Source: Mesaphorura yosii | Taxonomy: Eukaryota; Arthropoda; Collembola; Poduromorpha; Tullbergiidae | DNA length: 64,000 nt | Direction: 5' to 3' | NCBI GenBank assembly: GCA_009869945.1 | Contig: WIXG01000156.1 | Coordinates: forward strand, 108,344 to 172,343 | Part shown: in pieces, positions 52,797 through 64,000 of the stretch | Position numbering within the stretch: position 1 is the first letter of the stretch | How the letters are laid out: every line of letters begins with the position of its first letter | The notes under the pieces: generated by a model | What the model was told of the DNA's origin: nothing | Seen by the model: the letters and a program-made list of their open reading frames with translations, nothing else | The model's database searches: none | Program-made: the position numbers and the translations under genes

Positions 52797-54681
52797 ATGT
52801 GGAAGGCCATACCGAAAACATTCCTCCGGAGGAGTGTGATCTCGACTGTGAGTGCCCCACCGCTGGACGGTTTCATTGATATTCCCAGGTTAATGTCTAA
52901 TTACGGTCTTTATATTTGAATATTTAGGAAACGTGTGGCAGGAGAAATCTGAATTTGCTGGAGTACCAGAGCAAAGAGATACTACACAATTCTGGTGTTA
53001 GTGTTCAAAACTTCATCGTTATTGATGACTTGAAACAGACTGAATCTAAACTTAAAACCTTCAGTAAGTAACAATAAATAAGCTTTAAAATTCTGTCTCG
53101 AAGTTTGTATATCTATTTTTTATTCCAACATCATTGTAGAAGTCAATGAATACGTAGTCAAGGCTCAAGTTTTGGCTGGCGGGCGGGGGAAGGGTCATTT
53201 CGATAATGGGTTTAAGAGTGGTGTTCATATCGTGAGAGAGTAAGACATATGTTGCTGGACATGAAGAGGATCACGGACTTTCAATATTTTAATTATTTTA
53301 GACCAGAGAAGATTCCGGACTTGGTTAAAAATATGCTTGGAAATCGCCTTATCACGAAACAAACACCGAAGAAGGGAGTTCCCGTGTATCAAATTATGGT
53401 TGCAGAATCAGTGGATATTTTTGAAGAAAAATATTTATGCTTCCTCCTGGACAGGTAAACGAGAATCTATTGATTTACATTTTTGCAGTTATACATTTTT
53501 GTGTTTACATTACAGGGATAGCAATGGGCCCGTCTGCATCGCATCCCCCGCCGGTGGAATGGATATTGAAACAGTCGCGCTTGAGACGCCTTCCAAAGTA
53601 AAGACGTTGAAGATAGACATTCTTGAGGGGCTAACAGTGGAGGCTTCGAAAGACCTTGCAAAGTTTTTAGAATTTGAAGGCCCTTTGGTTGACCAGGTTG
53701 AACATTTTATCGACCTTTTCAAAAGAACATTACCTAAGTTGCTTGTTGTTTGATTATCTTTAGGCAGCACAGGAGATCCGTAAGCTGTATGATGTATTTA
53801 CCAAATATGACGTTACCCAATTGGAAATAAACCCACTTGCAAAGACAAATCGTGGAGTGATATCTGTAGACGCGAAAGTGCAAATAGATGACAACGCAAG
53901 ATTCCGTCAGGTGAGTGGGTTTCGAGTTTAAAATCGGAGATAGAGTGAATGTGCGTTTCAACCTTGCTTCATCGCTTTCAGAAAGACATTTTCGACAAAG
54001 AATCCACCGCCGAATCAGACCCTAGAGAGGTTGAGGCTGCCAAATATAACTTGAACTATATTCAGATGGAAGGAAACATAGGCTGCCTTGGTAAGACGAG
54101 TTGAACTAAAGTTGACTGCAGGAATTCTAATCGTTTGTTTATTTTTTTCTTATGTAGTTAATGGAGCTGGACTGGCAATGGCGACCATGGACATAATAAA
54201 ATTAAATGGGGGTGAACCAGCTAATTTCTTGGACGTTGGAGGAGGTGTGCAAGAAGACCAAGTCACGGAAGCCTTTCGCATTCTTACCTCCGGTACGCGT
54301 CAATTGTGTAGCAAATTTTGATTGTATCAGCTTTATAGCGTTGCGTACTATTTCAGAAAAATATCTTTTCTTATTTTAGATCCAAACACAAAAGCTATTT
54401 TGGTGAACGTGTTCGGAGGTATTGTGAATTGTGCTACAATCGCGGGTGGTGTGATTGCTGCTTGCAAGAAAGTCGACTTAAAAGTGCCATTGGTAGTGCG
54501 TTTAGAAGGTAATTCGAATATAATTTGACTGGGCCTCTTCTACAATTCATTCCGTTTTTTATTGTTAGGTACGAATGTTGTCAATGCAAAAAAACTGCTG
54601 AAGGAATCGGGATTGAAAATTACTTCAGCAGAAGATCTTGACGATGCTGCTAAAAAAGCTGTGGCCTGCCTTTCCAAATGA
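52797..54681 (+). CDS. SUCLG2: Succinyl-CoA ligase beta subunit, GTP-type, mitochondrial
   Basis: Ten exons: 52797-52847, 52928-53063, 53140-53239, 53302-53454, 53516-53696, 53764-53910, 53982-54090, 54158-54292, 54380-54508 and 54569-54681. Phases agree, giving 417 residues. The N-terminus ([12 protein letters not shown]) is basic and lacks acids, as in mitochondrial import signals, and the mature part begins near [13 protein letters not shown]. The ATP-grasp region has [20 protein letters not shown], and [12 protein letters not shown] matches the GTP-type isoform better than the ADP-type. Later come [42 protein letters not shown] and [14 protein letters not shown], the ligase-CoA domain that meets the alpha subunit. 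Role: substrate-level phosphorylation of GDP while succinyl-CoA becomes succinate in the TCA cycle. Length is usual for the family and nothing is missing. Confidence 0.96.
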
Positions 54682-55057
54682 CGTTCATGAAACAAATAGT
54701 AGTTTAGTTGTTCAGGAAAATTTTAGAATGGTGGTGCTTAGAATTGAGTTCTGAGCCATCGAATTATGACAGAAGTTTCAAAAGAATATCCTTTAGCTCA
54801 AGGCTCAACTGAAGAGAGAAATATTTGTACTTTGACTTCTATTCAGATAACGTCCAAGGGTCCAATGTGTGATTGCGATTACGTTCCTTACCTTTTTTCA
54901 TTTGATTTTCAATCGTGACCGAATTATAATGACAGAATTTATCACTATTTTTGTATAACCTTTCCTTCACTTAAAAGCAAGCTGAAATCATGATCATAAA
55001 TGCAGTGATGTGGCCTTCTTAATAGCTTCTTCAAACTTTGCGTTAATTTTCGCAACC

Positions 55058-55063
55058 TTTATT
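55058..55063 (-). other. Candidate poly(A) signal of the myosin gene
   Basis: AATAAA on the minus strand, about 410 bases past the myosin stop at 55470. A variant ATTAAA on the same strand, closer to the stop (about 55298-55303), is an alternative. Confidence 0.35.
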
Positions 55064-55095
55064 GTAATTTATAATCATGTGCTATCCCTACCCAT

Positions 55096-55101
55096 AATAA
55101 A
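55096..55101 (+). other. Candidate poly(A) signal of SUCLG2
   Basis: AATAAA on the plus strand about 415 bases after the SUCLG2 stop codon; no nearer plus-strand copy was seen. Confidence 0.45.
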
Positions 55102-55469
55102 TTATACAGCTGAAATTATTGCTGAATGTTAAAATCAAGCAACTATTAAGACACATGAATAGGTAACACTGGTTTTCAAATTATCTTACCCAAGACAGGA
55201 TCAAGAACTGGAAAGATTTTAGGAAGAACTACATGGCTTCTAGATTTCTAAGTTCTGACTTTCTGACTGTACTGTTGACTATTGCTGTGCTCGAACTTTT
55301 AATAATCGACAAATTCGGCACTGACTCAGTAAATAATTGAACAATACGTGCCAGGAACGAACAGGAAGAGTAAATTGTAAGGAATACTAGCAAAATGGCA
55401 TCATCGACATGACATGATTTTTGTTGATTGGGTTTAGTGATTCTGTGCATAATGTTTCACAGCACTTGC

Positions 55470-58400
55470 TTATGAAGCCGTCTGTAAATGGAAACAATAT
55501 TAAGAAGACTCTGGTACTGGGCTCTGGTTTAATGCAACGAAGTGCAAGCAAGCTTACCACGATCAGTAAGTTGCCCGATTTCCTATGGAATTGTGGCAAT
55601 CCATTGTCGCTCTTCTGAAGTTGAATGGTTCCAGTTTTACTTCCACCATCAAGGTGATGACGAATCCTAGGATGCACACAGAGTGAATGAGAATCAGGAT
55701 GAAATTCACAAAGCAACGCAAGTTGTACGAACGTACTCTCCTGGTGGCTCGATTTTCAGCAAGCTTGTATTCCTATTGCATTGCTGGATGAGCCTTGTGA
55801 CCAGCTCAATGACATTCGGGCACCAAATTATCAAATCACCCTGGAAAAACGCCACATTGTGTACAAAAAGACATTTCACGTACCCCGTATTAAGGTCATT
55901 TACCTTCAACTTTTTCTTTTCTGCTGGAATTCGGATAAGCAAAAGTGGGTCGTTCAATTTAGTCACTACGACGCCAGGTAGTTCATTCAGCAGAAGGTGA
56001 AGTTTTAATTTTAGTTCCTTGGCATCATACAGATACAAAGACTTGTTGGAAATCACAAAGATCCTTCCCTGTCTCTCCTTATGCCCATGTCGGTCCAGTT
56101 TCGTGCATGAAGTCGCATACTAAAACCATTCAAGAATTGCGTTGAGACATCTCAATTGTCAGCATCCGTAATAATTTTCCACATACAACAAATGTTTCAC
56201 CAGCTGTCTTCAGACTAGTTTGAATTGTGGGCATTTTAGCTTGCAATTCGGTAGCCATCCGAACGTCAAGAAAGTAACTTGGGAAGCTGGACTCGTAGCT
56301 TGACTTCTTGCCTGCGTATTCGGGGTTCGGGGTTCAATGTTAGTTAGTTCATCAATTCTCGTTCGGAATTTCCTTTGTTTCATAATTGTACCTTTGAACA
56401 ATTCTTCTGCCAAGACCTTCATCTCGTACATCCTCTTCTTCTCGGGGTTCAAAGTGCGAATGTACTTGCGTACAAGCTGGCGCCGGTGCAAGGCACACAG
56501 AAGTGCGGACGCCTGTTTTGAGACAATAAACCATACTTGACATGTGAAGCTTGAAGGTTTATATCTTCATAATTATAGTTTTATGCAAAATTAATTTCTG
56601 CGAAGCTAATTCATTTGTAGTCATTTAGATAGGCATCAGTAACAAGTCAAGAAGTTGAAAATGAACTCTTCCACACTTAATCGAATGAACGATAATCCTT
56701 TGTGAGGTAGTTCTTTAAACTTTTACTTTAGCAAGAAAGCTCTAATTGAAATTTTATACAAAATAGACGTGCAAGATGCAACCAAACCTCGTTCACGCTA
56801 CATTAAGTTTGACATGTAAACTAGCAGACAACAAATGAACGTCTTAACTTACATCTTTCGCCGCCGGTGGGGGAAGCGGCTGGTACCAATGCCGGTCATG
56901 CTTCAAGATCTTCTTTGGGCAATTCTTGGCCTGGTTTAGCAAGTATCTGTACCGGACAAACTTGAGGAACTTGGCGTTAGCCTCGCAGGGCTCTTTGTTC
57001 CGGGAAATGTAGCCATTCACGAATCTGAAATTGACAGGCGCGTAAAACTAGACTCCGTGATGAGCGTCATAAACAATATTTGCATGTCAGCATACATTTT
57101 AATTACTCCAGCAGCCCATTTCCTCTTGACGTAGTGTCTCTTGGCCAACCAACGTCTGGCGAACTTCTGCACAAAGATGACCATGTCCCTCATGTGCAGG
57201 AAGGCCTTGCGCTGTCGAACTCCCAACCACTTGGCTTTAATCTTGGAGACGAGTTCATGCTTACGGAGTTGGAATGCGTCCTCGATGGCGAACAGCGTTT
57301 CGACGTGTCGAATGAAAATTTTGGTTCTGGAATAAGGGTAGAGTAGTGGTTAGAAATTCTGCCAGATGTCCAAGGAGATTGTGGTAATTCCAGTTACTTA
57401 CAAGCATCTCAGCAAGAATTTAAAACAAAAAATATCATGTACGCGGCTATTTGTGTGTCATTGCGAGCTATAGGTTTTCTAAAGAGGAAAAGATGGGTTG
57501 AAGATTTTGTTTACAGCAGCAAAGTCATCAGACCACTAAGCAGAGGAAAGTTAGAAGAGGAACAACCAGGGAAGACAGTCTTACGTTAATTATGATTTAT
57601 GAACAAGAGATTCGCATCTGATCTGATTTCTAAAATAAATGTTCTTTCCATTCGAAGCAAAAAAGTGCCGGACTCTTCGTTTTCACACATGCGACTTACT
57701 TTCCCATTCTGTAGTGCTCCTCATTGTAGCCCAGATGCTTCATAAGAGTATCGACACCCTTGTATTTCGGTCCATCGTAATGCGGCCATGTCTTTGGGCA
57801 CAAACTCTTGTATCTTTCCAGAAAGACGTCGTATGGGCGCCTGTACGCAAATCCAGCGCGTCGAACACGCAAATTCTCCATAAGCCCTAGGTACTTGACC
57901 TGATGACCGACAATTTCCAAGTCAAACACAGCTGCAAGTGAAATAATGATTGCATGTGTAATGGATGAGCCACGCATTAATCAATCGATTTGATGTGAAA
58001 GTTGTACTTGATTTCTTGTAGTCGTTAGGTTTGATGCAGCGGATGTAAGACGGCTCTTTCGACATGAGGATATCCATAAGTTTGCTCAAACTCGCTTTGA
58101 ACTGTGATCCAGCAGTGTCGGGACGCTTCTTTCTTTGCAACTCTTCCAACGGGAACAAACTCTGAAACACGGACCCATAATATAAATTATTTCAGTTTCA
58201 CATCTATTGAGGAAAAGTTGAATGTGTAGAACACTCACCGGTAGAATTGGTTTCTTTGACTCTGTCATGACTTCTCTCAAATCTCTGAACAACAAGTCAT
58301 TATTCTTATCCAAAAATCCGTGAACTTTGTATGTCACTTCTCCCGCATAATGAAGCAAACGGAATTCCTGGAACGGTTTAGTCGAAAAGCTATATTATGG

Positions 58401-61400
58401 GCACATGCCATGCATTCTAAACGAAGCAACTTATTACTCACGTCACGCGTCAATGACTTTCTGACTGCGGTTGTGGCCAACTTGTGGCTAAGGTAATGAG
58501 GATGCGACGAAAGTGTTTTGTCCATCTTCTCCAGCAAGCTGAAGTCGGTCGTGTCGCCCGGTCGAAGACATTCCTCATCCATAAGGGACAAAATGCCCTT
58601 GTGCTTTTCCTCAATCAAATCGCAGATGACTTTGTTGTTAAAGTATTCCACGTGCTCCCACTCAATGCCTTCCTTCCGGTATTCCTCCTGCTCCGACTTC
58701 AAAGTCAACTCTATAAAGAGTTGTTGCAGCTTTTCATTGCAGTAGTTGATGCAGAATTGCTCAAAGCTGGACATATCAAGCATAAGGTCGTATTTACTGG
58801 AGTGGTATTTGGTAATAGTCTGTATTTATGAACCTGTTATTGTCAAAGATTTCGAAGCCATAGATGTCCAAGATGCCCATGAGTGTTTTCTTTCCATCAT
58901 AGTTTGAGGCGAGTGAAGCGTTCAGTTTCTGCACCAACCATGAAAACAGACGTTCATACACAGCTTTCGAGAAGGCATCTCGAGCGTACAAACTCTCTTC
59001 GTATGTTAGTGGAGTAGTCACAAAATCACTGCCTGCCTCGATGGTACGATGAGTAAAGGCTTTGCCTAACTTATCGCTTGAGCAGCCCAATAACTGCAAT
59101 TACAAAAATCATCATTAAATTATCATTATGATCATCAAAACAACAACAGAAAGAATAGATGGAGGTGGGCTCGAGATACGGTGCTAAAGATATCTATTTC
59201 CTCCTCATAAACAGTGAGGTAGAAAATAAGTCTCAGATCGCCCCACAACGCCACATCACTGTATTTTGCAATGATAATTGGGACTGTTTAACGGAAAGAG
59301 TGAATTAAATCCCAGCAACAGCAAGGCACAAGTGTTCGTCATTTTATGGCTTTTACAGGGTAAACGGATGAAACATGAAATTTTTGCATTGCCCATTTAT
59401 GACTCGTGTGGAAGATCAACTGCATAAAACAACTATAACAACAACACAAAATATCGGTACTTACTTTTGCTGCAGTTTTGAGTACATCGCTGCTTGCAAC
59501 CTTTCCATGACCCTCCTGCTTGAAAGTTACGTTTCCAACATGCAAGATTGCAGCTACAATGTGGAAAATCTCATCCTGCTCTTCCCCAACAAAGCCGATT
59601 GTGTCCATCGCATTCTTAACAACTTTGAATTGCGCCAAATCGTCCTCTCTGGATGTATGAATTTTGCCCTGCAATCATGTGTTGAGTGTAAGATGGATTT
59701 TCATGTTAAGATGATTATAAAGTTAAGGAAGTTGTTCCAGCATAAAAGCATGAACATGTGAATAAGTACTTGTTTCGTGTATTGAGGGTAAGAAGGCCCC
59801 GAGTGTGGTTTTTGAAGAGAAAAAACATTACTGAGGCGGCTTACTTGTTTCAAGTAGTGATAGTTGAATGGATTTCTAGTAAGTTCCAACTTCTGAAGCA
59901 TCGCATCGTCGACTCCACCGACCAGTTGGTAGAAAATGTGGAAATTTCTTTCGCCAGGCGCTTGGAATACGACTCTGGATTTCTCCAGCAGATAGTTCAG
60001 AATATGACCGCCGACGGGACTTCCCTGTGTAAGTAAAGCAAAGCTTTTTATAAGAGCAAAGAGCTTGCACAACTTTAAAAAGCATATCAACATACTCTGA
60101 AATCAAATTCTATGTCCATATATTTTCCGAAGCGACTGCTGTTATCTTTGTAAGATTCGGGGAGAAATCAAGTATTGAGAGTACAAGTCATTACAAGGAT
60201 TCAACTCGCTTTTAGTATTTTCAAGATACTAACCGTTTCGATTCGTTTGAGCGTTTCCAAAGGCTTCCAGGACCGGATTCGATTGCAACAGTTTGTCCTT
60301 CGTCGCCTCCACCGTAGGTAGATGTTTTGATGCGGATGCGATGTACTCAAGCAACTTTTTGGATGCTTCCGTTTTCCCAGAACCCGACTCACCTGATTCG
60401 GATTGGGGAAAGAAATTATATGCAATTATCATTATCCGTGATATGATAACGACAGGCAAAAGGGTTAAAAAGACATTAAATCATCATCATCCGCACCGCT
60501 GATTTTTCAGGTCAAACTTGACTGAATCAATACAAATAGATCGATACGCATATACTCGTAAATCATCTGGCCTTTATAATTGCCACAAAACTGTCATGAG
60601 TAGGTAATGTAGGAACGCGGACAAAAGAAATCATAATGTAAAATATGAAGATTGCGTTGAATAAATTACCTGAAATCAAAATGCACTGGTCACGATTCTC
60701 TTCCTTCAGTTGACGATACGCATTGTCCGTCAGTCCGAAACTAGATTGTAAAATTAAGAATGTCACGAGGCTCGTAGTCGGTGCATGTCGAATCATGGCG
60801 CAATCAACTCGAGGTAAATGACTTACAGATGCGGTGCGATTTCGATAAAGTTGACATTATAGTACTTTTTAACGTAATCTTCTCCGTAAATTGGTAGTTG
60901 TTTGTATGGATTCACGGAAATCAGCACAGGACCGATGTAAGTCTATGGAAAATTTAAAAAGCACAAATACGCAAATTGGTTCTTAGAAAATTAAAAATGT
61001 CCATAAACGATCATATCACTGATTGATCATCTGTTCGGCATATCTTTCATAAAGAAATGATTTCCTGAGATGTGCAATGATTAAGGAAAGTGAAAATATT
61101 CCCTGAATTAAAAGCATAACAAACGACTTTGTTTCCTAGCAGATCCGCAGCTTGTCTTCAATTTAATCCGCTAATGACTGTATCGCCATGCATTCTTTGT
61201 TGCACTGCATTGCATCCACAATTTTTAACTACGTAGGGAAAAAACTGTAGGATGTAGGAGATGACCATTGAGGTGAGGCAGTATCATGTTTTGTAATGGC
61301 CCAAGAATTTTAACTACTCTCCGTATTTAACTGCGTTATTTCATAAGTTCAAAATATCGAAACTTGAAGTGTAGTTATACGAGGGTTGTGAAGACAGCAA

Positions 61401-62498
61401 TTTCTGGTACTGGTTCTTTATCAATTCAATAGCTGATGACATCATTGACATCTCAAACATATGACATTGGTACTGTCCGAATTTTAAAATTGTAAGAAAA
61501 CTTTAGCATGAAGTAGTCGATCAACAGGAAAATGAGCCTTCAGGGTGATCTTTCAATCAATCTCAATATTTTTTGCTCTACACGATTAAGTAATTAATTC
61601 GCCGCAATACAAATGGCAACACCATCACCAAAAGTTGGGGCATGCATACACGACTTGACAAAGATTCCTTATCTGAATCAGAATGCAAATAACAAGGCAG
61701 CACGAATGAATAACTTCGTGCATGCATGCCATATTTTGCCATTTACTACTGAAACGTAGTACACAAAAATGAGCAGATTGACACAAATGTGTTCGCCGTT
61801 CACAGGTCACATATTGTCGGCATACGACATCAAACTCCATTGAATAATAGAGGTTGCATCATCGCACCACATTTATGAAATGCGAACAATGGACGAATTG
61901 CTTGCCGGTTCTCGCGAAGTAATTTGCTGAATGCCGTCGTTAATGAAGCCGCATACTTTCTATGATGTGTTACTCTTCTCTGTCATTTAAAGCGTATCAT
62001 TTCGGATAGTCTTTGGAATCACTTTTCACGGCCTCACATCGTTGTTCTTCGTTTGCATACTAATTCCTGATAGCCAAACTGCAAAGTGAATTGGTGGATT
62101 ACTGCTGAAACTGTGCTTATCAATTTCTACATTCTACATTCGGTCCTCTGATGAACTCATAATGCAACCAATTAGAAATTAAAGTGTTTGGTTAGGTAGG
62201 CCAGCCTTATCATTTCCTTTCCAATTTCTCGTAAATCGCGCATTGTATTAAATAGGAACGGCAATTTCAAAATCTCAAGTGGTCAAGTGCCAAAGGCTTA
62301 CGCATAAAAATCATCGGCTTGTTCTCCAAAAGCTGCACATGGTCACTTCGAAAAATACTTAACGCATTTCTGACTTACGTAAATGAGCCCTCCGTGAAAT
62401 CGCTTCTTCAGATTGTCGTTGAAGGCGTCCGTATTGTTAGGGTCATCCAGGAGAACTGCGTCGTTGACACCGATCGTTTGTCTCAGTCCATCCTCCAT
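55470..62498 (-). CDS. Class I unconventional myosin
   Basis: Twenty exons in transcription order: 62498-62379, 60942-60827, 60740-60670, 60392-60234, 60145-60096, 60024-59845, 59668-59465, 59093-58834, 58766-58442, 58367-58239, 58161-58008, 57931-57700, 57326-57096, 57024-56853, 56512-56392, 56311-56187, 56119-55904, 55840-55737, 55666-55558 and 55481-55470. Phases agree, giving 1029 residues. The motor has the P-loop GESGSGKT (103-110), switch [10 protein letters not shown] (155-163), switch II DIYGFE (376-381), SYIRCIKPN and HQVKYLGL. Two to three IQ motifs follow (about 688-754; [19 protein letters not shown] is one), then a lipid-binding TH1 tail from about residue 800 (ELFKGKKSSY). There is no SH3 domain. 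This is an actin motor linking membrane to cortex. IQ number and length favour the Myo1c/Myo61F type over Myo1D, with moderate confidence. An ATG at 62534 would add 12 residues. Confidence 0.95.
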
Positions 62499-64000
62499 GG
62501 CTGTATGCACTTGACTACGAGAAAGAGCAGGCATTTTGTCACTCTCACATGGAAAGATCAAATGAACAGGTAAGTGAACGCGAGATATGCACCTAAATTA
62601 ACTAAACGCACTTTTAAAGTGAGCACGTGCTCGTCATTTCAATAAGATTACGGTAATTACTGGCGAGAAGATCTTTATGCACTGAGATTTGTGAAACTGA
62701 GAGCACAAAGTCTGAAATGAGAATGCCAGCAATGAATTTACATTACGCACACCCCGATGCGATGAGATATGAGGAGCATCTCTTTAGGGCTTGCCTCCTG
62801 TCTGTGTGCCAACTTATACCAGCATAAATGGATGTAGTAATAAAATTAGCAAGCCAACATCAGCCTGTGTGCAATTTTTGACCGCAGGTGCGCTTGATGC
62901 TAATCGAGAAAGCAGCGTTGTGAATTAATTTGCATTACAGGCATTTAGTAGGACTATTTCTAAATTAATCCAGCCAATTTAGATAGTAAATCAAGCAATA
63001 TAAAACAATTCTTAAATATTAAATATGGCAATCAAAAGCTCAAAAGTTAAATCTTGCGAACTTGTAATACGATTTTGATCTCATTCCGGACTGGAGTCAC
63101 CTACATCCAAGTTTGGTTACCAATTAAAGAACTTGGGTATGAGGAAACTTCCTTGTTAAAATTCTACTTAAGTTATTATCTCTTTAAATGATACGACCTG
63201 CCGGGCGATCCGATTTTGCTCTTCACCTGATTTCATATTTTAGTGTAAATGCTCATCAATTCAATGTGACTATCAGGCTTCACGAGACGAATAAACGAAC
63301 CATGCCATAAGCCAAACGCTGCGCTGCACGGAATTTGCACAGACAGACAAGCATTCGACAAATCCCGCATTGTTTCACCAGAAAAACCCACTTGAAAACG
63401 GACTTACACAATTACGTCTACCCATTTCATTGCAGCAATGGCACAGACACAATCAGTGCTCCGGTCTCCAGTAATGTGCGAGTAGTTCTATTTTTCACAG
63501 AAATGAAAACCGACACGGTGCGGGCTGTGGTTGTATAATCACTCAATTTATGCGTGTGCTATTGTATACTTGACTTTTGTGTACGTTTACTATAATCGGC
63601 ACGTCACCTCAGTCAAAGGTCTCAACGCCCTGTAATCTTGTCTCTACTGCAGGTTTTTCAGTTGATTTCAACAGAATACCCTAAACTTTAAGGAATCTGC
63701 CCCGTAAACGCACAGAATTTTGTTTTTTTTTGAGCACAGATTCAAAATTATGCAATGAGTGTGCGACAATGGCCCGAGCACTCGACTGCGGAATTAGGCG
63801 TTAATTGCTAAACATATGGAGACTGTTAACATTTTATGTGTTTAGAAAGGTACAATAATGGCACATTTTTAATTGCAGTTTAAATCTGGTACAGCGCTCG
63901 ACATTTGCGAAACAACAACAGAACGGCCTTCGAAATAATCAATTCTTGCATGAATCCAAATGCGGCATTTTCCTTTACGGTACGTTTTATGACCCCCCCC
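62499..64000. other. Upstream region of the myosin gene, right edge of window
   Basis: An acceptor-like CTTTCTCGTAG ends at 62515, so the start-codon exon may begin at 62514 with untranslated exon(s) further right. A 67-codon plus-strand frame near 63335-63538 resembles nothing known. The window ends in a run of eight C residues. Confidence 0.45.

Noticed and set aside
56210-56392. Read-through of the myosin frame past 56392
   Set aside because: The frame is open, but the splice from 56392 to 56311 gives the expected TH1 sequence after FKG; the read-through does not.

Overview
This is eukaryotic, animal DNA, most likely from an arthropod. Genes are split by GT-AG introns that are mostly 50-120 bp. 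The content is metazoan: a legless/BCL9 Wnt co-activator, a class I myosin, a pancreatic-type lipase, a mitochondrial succinyl-CoA ligase beta subunit, a PINX1-like G-patch protein and a seven-helix gustatory-type receptor of the kind expanded in arthropods. The short introns and one very long first coding intron would suit a crustacean or a primitively wingless hexapod, but the window does not fix the species. No tRNA, rRNA, CRISPR array or bacterial-type operon was seen.

Layout: 1-6.1 kb holds no gene I can assign. A secreted lipase (6182-7677, +) faces a gustatory-type receptor (7900-9845, -) tail to tail, 222 bp apart. From 9.8 to 18.6 kb there is no recognisable gene. A large gene for a mostly disordered 1298-residue protein runs from 18686 to 39518 (+); its first coding intron is 16.8 kb and carries a 1.09-kb element bounded by perfect 44-bp terminal inverted repeats. 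The legless/BCL9 gene (41401-46193, -) converges on it. A compositionally distinct, decayed coding-like stretch lies upstream of legless near 46.7-47.5 kb. A PINX1-like gene (49889-51315, -) and SUCLG2 (52797-54681, +) are divergent. SUCLG2 converges on a 20-exon class I myosin (55470-62498, -), whose upstream region fills the end of the window.

For six genes I traced a complete coding exon chain in which every splice phase is consistent from start codon to stop codon: lipase (6 exons, 386 aa), receptor (7, 516 aa), legless/BCL9 (9, 1234 aa), PINX1-like (5, 362 aa), SUCLG2 (10, 417 aa) and myosin I (20, 1029 aa). The large disordered gene also gives a consistent 4-exon chain (1298 aa). The genes do not form one pathway; this looks like an ordinary mixed chromosomal neighbourhood. 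The least ordinary parts are the inverted-repeat element and the coding-like ORFs inside it, the unassigned disordered protein, and the unfamiliar C-terminal two thirds of the PINX1-like protein.
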